NCBI RefSeq assembly: GCF_003205875.1
Contig: NZ_PUBZ01000158.1
Coordinates: forward strand, 1 to 64,000
Source of the DNA: Herpetosiphon llansteffanensis
Lineage (GTDB): Bacteria; Chloroflexota; Chloroflexia; Chloroflexales; Herpetosiphonaceae
Length of the DNA stretch: 64,000 nucleotides
Direction: 5' to 3'
In this document: positions 34,577-44,541 of the stretch, piece by piece
How the letters are laid out: the number at the start of each line of letters is the position of its first letter
Numbering within the stretch: position 1 is the stretch's first letter
Notes under the pieces: generated by a model
The model's input: only the letters and a program-made list of their open reading frames with translations
What the model was told of the DNA's origin: nothing
Databases searched by the model: none
Position numbers and translations under genes: made by a program

Positions 34577-37500
34577 ATGAATACACAACATTTACCTAAT
34601 CGCTCAAAACGATTACCATGGCTGGCAGGAACTCTGCTTACATTTTTAACCACAAGTTTGTTCTTTTCTCCCACGCAACCTGTTGCCAACGCTGATCAAG
34701 CTGGGCTTGGCAGCTACACCACCAACTTGCCAGCAGGTGCGAAAGTTCCCGATGATTTTAATGGCAATCCTGTTTCTCCCAAACGCACTGCCAATGTCAC
34801 TGGCGCAATGCCCACCAACGATTGGTGGAGTTCGCTCGGCTGGCAGCGTTTCCCTGGTAATCCCTATTCGGAAAATATGACGGCCTTGCCGTTGATTGTC
34901 AAAGCCAAATCAGCTGGCTTAGGCGTAACCTTCCCCACGATTCCCGCAATTTCAACTGGCTCGCCCAACTACATTGGCGAATTCCACTATAACGCTTCCG
35001 AAGACCTGAACCTTGGTTTGGTGGGCTTGAACTCGCCTGATGCCAAAGTTGATGGTTACTCGGATTGGACGGTCACAGCCTATTGGAATGGTGGCGGTAC
35101 ACTGCGCGCAACCTTCGGCCATGGTATGCCATTCGTATACCTGACCAAGAGCGGCGGCGATGCCTTGATTGGAGCTGCTGCTCCGCCAAGCGTCTGGACT
35201 GGCGCTGGCACCAATGCGCTTGGCATCACGGTCAACGGCCATCACTATGGTATTTTTGCCCCAACTGGCGCTACGTGGAGCCAATCGGGGAATAATTTCC
35301 AATCGAATTTGGCGGGCAAGGATTATTATTCGGTGGCGCTGCTGCCTGATAATAGCGTGGCAACCTTTAATTTCTTCAAGTCACGCGCCTATGCTTTTGT
35401 GACCAACACCACTGCCAGCTGGAGCTACGACCAAGCGACGGCTAGCTTGAACACGACCTTCAGCGCAACCACGGTTGCCAAAGAAGGCAGCAATACCAAC
35501 ACCGTGCTGGGCTTGTATCGCCACCACGCGATCAACTCATCGACGGCGTTGACCAACTACAGCTATACCACTGCTCGCGGCCAAATTCGTTTGCGCGATG
35601 GTAACTCGTTTACCACCTCGATGCGCTTCAACGGCGTGCTGCCAGCCTTGCCAGATGCAGGCGATTACAACCGCACCACGCTCAACAATCATTTGAACGA
35701 TGTTGCTAACGAAGCCAGCCACTTTGCTGGCGGCGATACCTATTACACTGGTAAGGCATTGCTGCGGTTGGCAAACTTGATTCCGATTGCTGAACAATTG
35801 GGTAATACCAACGCCCGCAACTCGTTGATTACCGCCGTGCGCAACCGTTTGCAAGAATGGTTCACCGCCAGCGCCAACGACACCAACGGCCAGTTCTACT
35901 ACAACAGCAATTGGGGCACGGTCATCGGCTATCCAGCCTCATTCGGCTCGGATACCGAATTGAACGACCACCACTTCCACTATGGCTACTACATCTACGC
36001 TGCGGCAATCTTGGCCCAATACGATCCAAATTGGGCGCTTGATAGCAACTGGGGTTCGATGGTCAAACTGTTGATCAACGACGCTGCTAACATTAGTACC
36101 GCCAGCGATCCACGCTTCCCCCGCTTGCGCACTTTCGACATCTACGAAGGCCACTCATGGGCTTCGGGCCACGCTGGCTTCGGCGCAGGCAACAACCATG
36201 AATCATCATCAGAAGCAATGATGTTCAACAGCGCTGTGCTGTTGTGGGGTGCAAACACTGGCAACGCCCAATTGCGCGACCTTGGGATCTTCATGTATAC
36301 CCATGAAACCCACGCTATCGAGCAATATTGGTTCAATGTTGATAACGCTGTGTTCCCTGCTGGCTTCACCGCCAACAACAATCACCCAGCAGTCGGCATG
36401 GTTTGGGGCGATGGTGGCAGCTATGCAACCTGGTTCAGCGCCAACCCAGAAATGATCCACGGCATCAACTTCTTGCCATTCCACGGTGGTTCGTTGTACT
36501 TAGGCCGCAATCCAGCCTACGTCAACAAAAACTACAGCCAAATGCGCAACAACATCGGTGGCGCAGAACGTTATTGGCTCGATATTATTTGGCAATTCCA
36601 AGCTTTTGGTGATGCTGCAACTGCTGCAACTAAGTTCGATACCGTCCCCTTCACGCCAGAAGAAGGCGAAACCAAAGCCCACACCTACCACTGGATTCGC
36701 AACTTGAAGCAGTTGGGTTCGATCGATACCTCGATCACCGCCAACACGCCAACCTATGCGGTATTCAACAAAAATGGTGTCCGCACCTACATTGCCTGGA
36801 ACCCAACTGGTAGCCCATTGAGCGTTACCTTCTCGAATGGTGTGGTCTTGAATAGCATTCCTGCGCGCAGCATGGCTAGTAGCACGGGCACAACGCCACC
36901 ACCAACCGCCACGCCAGTCAACCCGACCGCCACGCCAGTCAATCCAACGGCGACTCCGGTCAATCCAACCGCAACGCCAGTGCAACCAACCGCCACGCCA
37001 GTTGCTGGTTGTTCAACAGTCAGCTTGGATGCCAATGCCTACTATCGCGTAACTGCTCGCCACAGTGGCAAAGCCTTGGATGTCGATGCAGTTTCGACCG
37101 CTGATGGTGCGAACGTGCATCAATGGGGCTATGTCGGTGGAGCCAACCAACAATGGCGCTTCGAAGGCGTTGGCAGCAACTACTTCAAAGTAACCGCTCG
37201 CCACAGTGGCAAAGCGCTTGATGTTGCTGGCGGTGTGACCGCAACTGGCAACGGGGTCAACATCCATCAATGGCCATATGGCAACACCACCAACCAACAA
37301 TGGTGTTTGCGCGATGTTGGCAGCGGCTACTATGCGATTATTGCCCGCCACAGTGGCAAGGCGCTTGATGTTGCTGATGCCTCAACCGCCGATGGTGGCA
37401 ACGTCCATCAATGGGAATATGTCGGCGCGACCAACCAACAATGGCAACTGACCAAGATCGATGCTGGTGGTAGTGGCAACACCCTGCACGTGATCGATGG

Positions 37501-37981
37501 CGCTGCCCAAAATGTGGCTGGTACCTTGAGCTTGAGCGCAGGCGCTGGAGCCAACAGCGACAGCATTCCATCAGCTGGCGGAGCCAACTACGATGGTACG
37601 CCAACCAATGCGCTGGTCTACACCATCTCAGGCTTGACCCGCAGCTACAACAGCCAAGCCACCCAATTCAAGTTGTTCGTCGATTCCAATACCGCCGTGG
37701 GTAACGGGGTTCAAGCCCGCATCTCCTACGACTGGACTGGCGACGGCAGCTATGATCGCACCGAAACCTACAACTACTTCCCAACCGATCCGGTTGCTGG
37801 TTTCGAGCAATATAGCCAAAGCTCAGGTTTGAAGAGCAGCAGCGGAGCTTGGGCCAACTTGAGCAATGGTCGGGTACGGATTGAAATTTGGAACGCGATT
37901 GGCAATGGTTCGGCGAGCGTTCGCACCAGCGCCACCAGCGCCCAAGGCCAACAATCCACCATCACCTTGCCATTCAACTAA
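34577..37981 (+). CDS. Secreted GH81 endo-beta-1,3-glucanase with ricin-lectin and CBM56 modules
   Basis: The 1134-residue protein has a signal peptide (about 1-40, ending VANADQ). The GH81 catalytic domain spans about 45-775, with HAGFGAGNNHESSSEA giving the acidic residues near 542 and 546 and NDHHFHYGYYIYAAAIL upstream. A Thr/Pro linker of repeated TATPVNP units follows. Then comes a ricin B-type lectin domain with three QW-type repeats, each with ARHSGKALDV and NQQW. The C-terminal domain (about 965-1134) has CBM56 features (GNTLHVIDGAAQ, ISYDWTGDGSYDRTE). It hydrolyses beta-1,3-glucans such as laminarin or fungal wall glucan. The ATG at 34577 is spaced correctly from GAGG. Confidence 0.95.
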   Translation: MNTQHLPNRSKRLPWLAGTLLTFLTTSLFFSPTQPVANADQAGLGSYTTNLPAGAKVPDDFNGNPVSPKRTANVTGAMPTNDWWSSLGWQRFPGNPYSENMTALPLIVKAKSAGLGVTFPTIPAISTGSPNYIGEFHYNASEDLNLGLVGLNSPDAKVDGYSDWTVTAYWNGGGTLRATFGHGMPFVYLTKSGGDALIGAAAPPSVWTGAGTNALGITVNGHHYGIFAPTGATWSQSGNNFQSNLAGKDYYSVALLPDNSVATFNFFKSRAYAFVTNTTASWSYDQATASLNTTFSATTVAKEGSNTNTVLGLYRHHAINSSTALTNYSYTTARGQIRLRDGNSFTTSMRFNGVLPALPDAGDYNRTTLNNHLNDVANEASHFAGGDTYYTGKALLRLANLIPIAEQLGNTNARNSLITAVRNRLQEWFTASANDTNGQFYYNSNWGTVIGYPASFGSDTELNDHHFHYGYYIYAAAILAQYDPNWALDSNWGSMVKLLINDAANISTASDPRFPRLRTFDIYEGHSWASGHAGFGAGNNHESSSEAMMFNSAVLLWGANTGNAQLRDLGIFMYTHETHAIEQYWFNVDNAVFPAGFTANNNHPAVGMVWGDGGSYATWFSANPEMIHGINFLPFHGGSLYLGRNPAYVNKNYSQMRNNIGGAERYWLDIIWQFQAFGDAATAATKFDTVPFTPEEGETKAHTYHWIRNLKQLGSIDTSITANTPTYAVFNKNGVRTYIAWNPTGSPLSVTFSNGVVLNSIPARSMASSTGTTPPPTATPVNPTATPVNPTATPVNPTATPVQPTATPVAGCSTVSLDANAYYRVTARHSGKALDVDAVSTADGANVHQWGYVGGANQQWRFEGVGSNYFKVTARHSGKALDVAGGVTATGNGVNIHQWPYGNTTNQQWCLRDVGSGYYAIIARHSGKALDVADASTADGGNVHQWEYVGATNQQWQLTKIDAGGSGNTLHVIDGAAQNVAGTLSLSAGAGANSDSIPSAGGANYDGTPTNALVYTISGLTRSYNSQATQFKLFVDSNTAVGNGVQARISYDWTGDGSYDRTETYNYFPTDPVAGFEQYSQSSGLKSSSGAWANLSNGRVRIEIWNAIGNGSASVRTSATSAQGQQSTITLPFN

Positions 37982-38005
37982 AACCTGCTCCACCGAATTT
38001 CCAAC

Positions 38006-38037
38006 CCCGTCACTTGTTGATACGAGTGACGGGTTTT
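38006..38037 (+). terminator. Intrinsic terminator of the GH81 gene
   Basis: CCCGTCACT (38006-38014) and AGTGACGGG (38025-38033) form a perfect stem, followed by TTTT. Confidence 0.9.
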
Positions 38038-38134
38038 CGTCACTATTCACATACATTTCTAGTAAACATTTGTTTCAAAAATAGTTAAATTAACGCTATA
38101 ATGGTGCAATATTTTTGCGCCGAGTACACCGCCT

Positions 38135-41100
38135 ATGCAATGTACAGAATGTCTCAACCTCAACCCTGCCAGCGCACGTTTTTGCTCACAATGTGGCCGC
38201 ATGTTGGCCGATACGCCGTTGCCCCGTAGCGAACGGCGGCGGGTTACGGTGATGTTCGCCGATTTGGTGGGCTTTACCTCAATTGCTGAACAGCTCGATG
38301 CTGAGGCTGTACATCGCTTAATTAATACCTGTTTTGACCGTTTGGTGCCGATTATCGAGCACTACGGCGGGGTCGTCGATAAATTTATTGGCGATGCAAT
38401 TATGGCGATTTTTGGCGCACCCCTCGCCCACGAAGATGATCCGATTCGCGCCGTCCACGCCGCCAGCGCCATGCTCGCTGCAATTGCTGAACTCAGCCAA
38501 CAAGAAGGGCTTGAACTTGGCTTGCATATCGGTATCAATACTGGCGTGGTGATTGCTGGTGGCATCGGCTCGCTTGGTCGGCAGCAATATTCGGTCATTG
38601 GCGATGCAGTTAATTTGGCTGCACGCTTGCAAGATTTGGCGAGCAACGCCGAGATTTTGGTTGGCCCTGAAACCCAACGCATGACCGCCCACGTTTTTGA
38701 TTATGCAGCCCTTGGCGAAAAAGCGATTAAAGGGCGCTCTGAGCATGTGGCGGTCTTCCAGTTGCGCGGCATCAATCCGCGACCCTCATCTGGCCGAGGC
38801 ATCAAAGGCCTGCAAAGCCCCATGGTTGGCCGCAATGGCGAACTCGATAGTTTGTTGGCAGTTACCGCTGATCTCAGCAAACAGCGCGGGCGGGTGGTGA
38901 TGGCGGTCGGCGAAGCGGGCATTGGCAAAAGTCGGCTGTTGACCGAATGGCGCAATCAAAGTTTTGAGCAATTGCCCCAGGTTGTTTGGTACGAGGCCCG
39001 TTGTCTCTCCTACACCCAAGAAAGTGCTTACGCCTTGCTGCGCGATTTGGTGCGCTCGCTGATTGGCGTTTCAATTACCGATAGCGAAGATGATATGGCA
39101 GCGGCCTTGCATCAAATCGCCACAGCATTATTGTTAGATCAAGCTGATCAGGTGATTCCAGCGCTGAGCCATTTGTTGTTGCTGCCAGCCTCGCGCCGCT
39201 TCGATGAACTCAGTCCGCAAGCGTTGCAAGCCTTATATATCACCGCCGTGCGCCGTTTAGTGCTGGCCCAAGGCCAACATACGCCCGTCATTTGGTCGAT
39301 TGAGGATATTCACTGGGCCGACGAGGCTTCGGTCGATGTGCTGCAAAATCTCTTGCAATTGCACAACGACATTCCGCTGGTGATTTTGGCCACCTCGCGG
39401 CCTGATCGTGAAGTAGTGGGTTGGCGCTTAGTCGAATCTGCTCGTGATTTAAGTGGCCTCGAATTGAATTTAGCGCCCTTATCGTTGGCCAATGGCCGTG
39501 AATTAATCGCCAATTTGCTGCATTTCGATGGCTTGCCCGAGCATTTGCGCACCGCGATTCTCAATAAAGCAGATGGCAATCCCTTCTTTGTCGAAGAAGT
39601 GATTCGCACGCTGATTGATCGCGAAGCGATTATGCACGATGGCAATAGTTGGGTGGCGCTCGAAGCAATTAATCAAATCGAATTGCCCGATAGCGTGCAT
39701 GGCTTGTTGGCAGCGCGGATCGACCGCTTGCCCAGCGAGTTACGCCAATTGTTGCACATTGCAGCGGTGATTGGCCGTCGCTTTGCAATTCGCGTGGTGG
39801 CCGAAGTGCTTGGCTCAACCGCCGAAAAAATGACTAATTCAATCGATTTGTTGGTTGATCGCGAGTTGTTACGCCGCGATCGCACGAATCCCAACGGTTA
39901 TTTGCGTTTTCGCCATGCCTTGGTGCACGAAGTGGTGTATAGCACGACCTTGCAAACCGAGCGTCGCCGTTTGCATGGCGTGGTTGGCGAAACCTTGGAA
40001 GCGTTGTATCCCTCGCGGCGCGAAGAATTGGCAGCGGCCTTGGCCAACCACTTTATGCATGCCGAGCATCCCAAGGCCTTTGAATATGCCTTGCTTGCTG
40101 GCGATGTGGCCTATCGCCAATATGCCTTGCGCGAGGCAATTCGCCATTACGAACGCGCCCACGATTTGAGCCATCATTACGATTTGCCCTTGAGCGTCGT
40201 GCGGGGCTTGTATTTGAATTATGCGCGTGCTACCGAGTTGATTGGCGAAACCAAGCAGGCGCTCGATTTATACCACCACGTGCTTGAGCGCTGCGACAGC
40301 GAAAACGACACCGAATCGTTGATTATTGTGTTGATTGAGCATGCGCGCTTGTTGATGCTGCCGAGCCACCATCGCGACCTTGATCGCAGCCGTAGCGAGA
40401 CCATGCGCGCCTTAGAACTGGCGACCCAACAAGGCGACCGCCAATCAGAGGCTCGTTGTTACTGGCTCTTGGCCTTGATTGAAGGCCATCTTAGCCGCTT
40501 TACCGCTGCTGAGCCGTGGGGCGAAAAAGCGCTTGGCCTTGCCCGCGAGTTGGGCATGCGCGAGCTACAAGCCTATTGTCTCAACGATTTTCACCGCGTT
40601 GCAATTAACAATGGTCAGCCAGAATTGGCCGAACGTATGTTGCGCGAGGCGATTGAACTTTGGCGCTCATTGAATAACTTGCCGATGTTGGCTGATAGCC
40701 TTTCGGGTATGGCCGATTTCTACTATTCGCGGCGCGATTTGGAGCAAGCTGTGCGCTATGCTCGCGAGGCTGAGCGTTTGGCCTTAATGATTGGCAACGC
40801 CTGGAATTTGGGCTTTTCGCGCTCGGTGCTTGGTGGCATTGCGGTGGAAACTGGCGATATTCAACAAGCGCTACATATGTTCCAATCATCAATCGAGCAA
40901 TCAAGCATTTCAGGGCCAATTATGCTGAATATGTATGGGCGCACTGAGCTGATTCGGCTCTATCGTATGCTTGGCGATTATCAAGCGGCGCTCGATGTGC
41001 TGGAAACTGCCGAGACCTACATTGAACAGCTTAAGGACGAAGCCTTAGTTGCCTTGCGCCAATTATTCATTGCCCTGCGCTTGCTCATCACGCTCGAGCA

Positions 41101-41617
41101 AACTAACCAAGATCCAGCTGAGCTAAGCGAAACGATTCGTCATATTTTGAGCTTTGAACTTGGCGAGCAACAGGTGGTTGCTGGGGTGATGTTGCGGGTT
41201 ATCCATATTGAATTGTGCCTCAAACTTGGCGAATATACCCATGCCGAGCGCTTGCTGAACGAAATTGTCGAGCAACTTTCAACGTTATGGTTTGGTGGCT
41301 CGCTCATTTCCAACTATCGGTCGCGTTTGGCTGCGGCGCAAGGCCAATTGACCGAAGCTATCAAATTCAGCGACGTATTAATCAACGAAAAGCCCGCTGG
41401 CGATATTCATGATTTGTGGCGTTTTCGGGCGTGGCGCGCCGAATGGCTCGAAGCCCAGGGCAAATTGACGCTTGCAGTAAGCGAGCGCCAACACGCGCAA
41501 CGCTTGATTCAACATATTTCGGGCAATATTCTGCGCGATGAATTGCGCGAATGCTTTTTGGGGCTGCCTTTGGTTCAAGCAACGCTGCAAGAACCAAGCT
41601 CAACGTTCATTATTTAG
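38135..41617 (+). CDS. Zinc-ribbon, class III nucleotidyl cyclase, AAA ATPase and TPR protein
   Basis: The 1160-residue protein starts with a zinc ribbon (CTECLN, then CSQCG). A class III adenylate/guanylate cyclase domain (about 30-215) follows, with VMFADLVGFT, GGVVDKFIGDAIMAIFG and a closing GDAVNLAARLQ. Next is a large STAND/AAA-type ATPase with Walker A GEAGIGKSRLL near residue 260 and Walker B-like VIWSIEDIHWADE, then helical TPR-like repeats to the end. The FADLVGFT and DKFIGDA motifs carry the metal-binding aspartates, so the cyclase may be active. Such proteins are abundant in Chloroflexota and actinobacteria and are assumed to be signalling regulators. Confidence 0.92.
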   Translation: MQCTECLNLNPASARFCSQCGRMLADTPLPRSERRRVTVMFADLVGFTSIAEQLDAEAVHRLINTCFDRLVPIIEHYGGVVDKFIGDAIMAIFGAPLAHEDDPIRAVHAASAMLAAIAELSQQEGLELGLHIGINTGVVIAGGIGSLGRQQYSVIGDAVNLAARLQDLASNAEILVGPETQRMTAHVFDYAALGEKAIKGRSEHVAVFQLRGINPRPSSGRGIKGLQSPMVGRNGELDSLLAVTADLSKQRGRVVMAVGEAGIGKSRLLTEWRNQSFEQLPQVVWYEARCLSYTQESAYALLRDLVRSLIGVSITDSEDDMAAALHQIATALLLDQADQVIPALSHLLLLPASRRFDELSPQALQALYITAVRRLVLAQGQHTPVIWSIEDIHWADEASVDVLQNLLQLHNDIPLVILATSRPDREVVGWRLVESARDLSGLELNLAPLSLANGRELIANLLHFDGLPEHLRTAILNKADGNPFFVEEVIRTLIDREAIMHDGNSWVALEAINQIELPDSVHGLLAARIDRLPSELRQLLHIAAVIGRRFAIRVVAEVLGSTAEKMTNSIDLLVDRELLRRDRTNPNGYLRFRHALVHEVVYSTTLQTERRRLHGVVGETLEALYPSRREELAAALANHFMHAEHPKAFEYALLAGDVAYRQYALREAIRHYERAHDLSHHYDLPLSVVRGLYLNYARATELIGETKQALDLYHHVLERCDSENDTESLIIVLIEHARLLMLPSHHRDLDRSRSETMRALELATQQGDRQSEARCYWLLALIEGHLSRFTAAEPWGEKALGLARELGMRELQAYCLNDFHRVAINNGQPELAERMLREAIELWRSLNNLPMLADSLSGMADFYYSRRDLEQAVRYAREAERLALMIGNAWNLGFSRSVLGGIAVETGDIQQALHMFQSSIEQSSISGPIMLNMYGRTELIRLYRMLGDYQAALDVLETAETYIEQLKDEALVALRQLFIALRLLITLEQTNQDPAELSETIRHILSFELGEQQVVAGVMLRVIHIELCLKLGEYTHAERLLNEIVEQLSTLWFGGSLISNYRSRLAAAQGQLTEAIKFSDVLINEKPAGDIHDLWRFRAWRAEWLEAQGKLTLAVSERQHAQRLIQHISGNILRDELRECFLGLPLVQATLQEPSSTFII

Positions 41618-41796
41618 TAAATACTGGCTTAAGATAGATATTGAGAACAGGTGTGATAGCCTTTCTGATCAAGTGAATTAGGAATGCGACGCAACGGGGC
41701 GTTGGCTCATGGGCTGGAATGCTATGACCGTCCATGCTGCGCTGTTGCACTGGTTCTCGTAGATGCTGCATTTTGTGGCAAGGAAAGGTCGGATTC

Positions 41797-44046
41797 ATGA
41801 CCGCGAGCGATCAACAAATCAACGACTTGTTGACTCAAATGACGTTGGAAGAAAAAATTTCGCTGACGATCGGCCAAGATATGTGGAGCACCCACCCCGT
41901 CGAGCGCTTGGGGCTTGGCTCGATTAACATGAACGACGGCCCGCATGGCTTGCGTAAACCCCCAGAAAATTCCTCAATTGGCATTATCGATGCGCTTCCT
42001 GCTACCTGTTTCCCCACTGCTGCCGCCGTAGCCTCAACTTGGGATGTTGAGCTGGCGCGCGCGATCGGCGCAGCGATTGCCCAAGAATGTTTGGCCAACA
42101 ACGTGCAAATTGTGCTTGGCCCTGGCATCAACCTCAAACGCACGCCACTTGGTGGCCGCAACTTCGAATATTATTCCGAAGATCCGGTCTTGGCTGGCGA
42201 GTTGGGCGTGGCGTTTGTGCAAGCTGTGCAGGAACATGGCATTGGCACATCGCTCAAACACTTTGCCTGCAACAACCAAGAATTCGAGCGCATGACGATT
42301 AGCGCCGAGGTTGATCAACGTACGTTGCGTGAGTTGTATTTGCTGGCCTTCGAGCAAGTCGTCAAGCGTGCCCAGCCGTGGACGATTATGGCTGCCTACA
42401 ACAAAATCAATGGCATCTATGCAACTGAACACAAACAATTGCTTAGCGAGATTTTGCGCGATGAATGGGGCTTTGAAGGGATTGTGGTTTCCGATTGGGG
42501 CGCGGTTAACGATAAAGCTGCCGCATTAAGTGCTGGCCTCGATTTGGAAATGCCCGGCCCTGCATTGAATCATGTTGAATTATTGGCCGATTTGGTGCGC
42601 AAGGAAACGCTTCCAGAAGCAGTGATTGATGCTGCTGCCCGTCGAATGCTCACAATTATTTTGCGTGGGCTAGCGCAACGCCAACCGGAAGCAAGCTACG
42701 ATCGGGCGGCGCATCATGCTTTGGCGCGCCGAGCTGCCAGCGAATCGATGGTGTTGCTCAAAAACGATGGGATTTTGCCGTTGCAGCCAGTTGCTGGCAG
42801 CCGTGTGGCGATAATTGGCAATTTCGCCCAAAAACCACGCTATCAAGGCGCTGGTAGCTCGGAAATTAATGCAACTCAGGTTGATACGCCACTCGAAGCC
42901 TTGCAAGCGTGGCTATCTGAACACACGGTTGAAGTGACCTTCGCCGCTGGCTACGATCACGATGGCAATACCAACGAAGCATTGTTGAATGAAGCCTTGG
43001 CTGCTGCCAAAGATGCAAGTTTGAGCTTGGTTTTGCTGGGCTTGCCCGATGCCTACGAAACTGAAGGCGCTGATCGCACTCATATCAACATGCCAGCTGG
43101 ACATAATCAAGTGCTCGAAGCAGTAGCTGCGGTACAGCCACATACGGTGGCGATTTTGATCAACGGCTCGGCGGTCAGCATTCCATGGCTTGGTCAAGTG
43201 CGCGCAGTGCTTGAAGCAGGTTTGGCGGGTCAGGCTGTGGGCAGTGCGTTGGTCGATGTGCTGTCTGGCGCGGTCAATCCAAGTGGCAAATTGGCCGAAA
43301 CCTTCCCCTACGATCTGGTTGATACGCCAGCCTACCTGAATTACCCAGGCGAAGCTGGGGTTGTGCGCTATGGCGAAGGCCTGTTTATTGGCTATCGCTA
43401 TTACGATGTGCGCAAAGTCAAGCCGCTGTTTCCCTTTGGCTATGGCTTATCCTACACCACTTTTCGCTACGATAAGATTGCGCTAAGTTCCAGCAACATC
43501 GACGACGCTACGCCATTGACGGTGAGCGTAACCCTCACCAACACCGGCGATCGCGCGGGCAAAGAAGTTGTGCAGGTCTACGTCAAGCCAAACAAATCGA
43601 CCTATTTGCGGCCAGTTAAAGAATTGCGGGCTTTTGCCAAAATTGAGCTAGCTGCTGGCGAAACCAAGACCGTCGAATTAAGCCTTGCTGCACGCGATTT
43701 CAGCGTCTACGACCAGCAACGGGCGGCTTGGCGCATGGAAGGCGGCGAGTACACGATTTTGGCTGGTGGCTGTAGCGACGATCTGCCGTTGGTCGCCGAT
43801 CTGACGGTTAATGAAGATCCACGTTCGGCGCGTAAAGTGCTGACGCGCATGAGTTCAATCAAGGAATTCTTGGATGATCCGATTGGGGCTGAGCTTTTGC
43901 AAGCAAGCGCTGGAGCCTTTATCGACGGCCAAAGCGCCAGCACCCGCGCTATCTTCGAGCCAATTCCGTTGGCCAAGTTCGTTAATTTTGGCTTTTTCGA
44001 GGCCAGCCAAGTTGATGAAATTGTTGCCAAGGTCAATCAGGGCTAG
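41797..44046 (+). CDS. GH3 beta-glucosidase
   Basis: The 749-residue enzyme has the GH3 three-part layout. The N-terminal barrel contains the nucleophile Asp 233 in GIVVSDWGAV and the substrate-binding KHFACNNQE. A second alpha/beta domain (ESMVLLKNDGILPL onward) contributes the acid/base, and a C-terminal fibronectin III-like domain follows (VSVTLTNTGDRAGKEVVQVYV). No signal peptide is seen, so it probably acts in the cytoplasm on oligosaccharides released by the GH9 and GH81 enzymes. AAGGAAAGG precedes the ATG at 41797. A terminator follows. Confidence 0.95.
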   Translation: MTASDQQINDLLTQMTLEEKISLTIGQDMWSTHPVERLGLGSINMNDGPHGLRKPPENSSIGIIDALPATCFPTAAAVASTWDVELARAIGAAIAQECLANNVQIVLGPGINLKRTPLGGRNFEYYSEDPVLAGELGVAFVQAVQEHGIGTSLKHFACNNQEFERMTISAEVDQRTLRELYLLAFEQVVKRAQPWTIMAAYNKINGIYATEHKQLLSEILRDEWGFEGIVVSDWGAVNDKAAALSAGLDLEMPGPALNHVELLADLVRKETLPEAVIDAAARRMLTIILRGLAQRQPEASYDRAAHHALARRAASESMVLLKNDGILPLQPVAGSRVAIIGNFAQKPRYQGAGSSEINATQVDTPLEALQAWLSEHTVEVTFAAGYDHDGNTNEALLNEALAAAKDASLSLVLLGLPDAYETEGADRTHINMPAGHNQVLEAVAAVQPHTVAILINGSAVSIPWLGQVRAVLEAGLAGQAVGSALVDVLSGAVNPSGKLAETFPYDLVDTPAYLNYPGEAGVVRYGEGLFIGYRYYDVRKVKPLFPFGYGLSYTTFRYDKIALSSSNIDDATPLTVSVTLTNTGDRAGKEVVQVYVKPNKSTYLRPVKELRAFAKIELAAGETKTVELSLAARDFSVYDQQRAAWRMEGGEYTILAGGCSDDLPLVADLTVNEDPRSARKVLTRMSSIKEFLDDPIGAELLQASAGAFIDGQSASTRAIFEPIPLAKFVNFGFFEASQVDEIVAKVNQG

Positions 44047-44054
44047 TTAATCGT

Positions 44055-44087
44055 AGGGGATCAGTGCATACCACTGATCCCCTGTTT
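44055..44087 (+). terminator. Intrinsic terminator of the GH3 gene
   Basis: AGGGGATCAGTG (44055-44066) pairs with CACTGATCCCCT (44072-44083), 12 bp perfect, followed by GTTT. Confidence 0.85.
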
Positions 44088-44541
44088 GATCCACGAAGGA
44101 CACGAAGCGCACGAAGGTTAAGTTTTTTGCCACGAATTCCACGAAGGGGAATAGGCTACAGGCTATAACCGCATCCCTTTTTGATTTTTGACTTCTGCCT
44201 TTTGATTTTCCTTCATCCCTCATCCTTCATCCTTCGGTCGCTTTGCGCCGCTGCGTTAACGAATTGATCCACGAAGGACACGAAGCGCACGAAGGTTAAG
44301 TTTTTTGCCACGAATTCCACGAAGGGGAATAGGCTACAGGCTATAACCGCATCCCTTTTTGATTTTTGACTTCTGCCTTTTGATTTTCCTTCATCCCTCA
44401 TCCTTCATCCTTCGGTCGCTCTGCGCCTCTGCGTTAAAAAATTGATCCACGAAGCTTTTTTTAGCCAAAGATTCCACAGATTTGCTTGATTAGGTTCTCG
44501 CCAGCCCAAAGCCCATAGCCCCCATCCCTCTCTTGCTCTCA
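44086..44541 (+). repeat. Dispersed intergenic repeat with a 178-bp tandem duplication
   Basis: A unit starting TTGATCCACGAAGGACAC at 44086 is repeated at 44264 and begins a third, partial copy at 44442, a period of exactly 178 bp. The first two units are nearly identical. They differ near the end, where CTTTGCGCCGCTGCG becomes CTCTGCGCCTCTGCG. Modules CCACGAA, CTTCATCCCTCATCC and CTCTGCGCCTCTGCGTTAA recur at other intergenic sites in the window. No gene is seen here. Confidence 0.88.
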
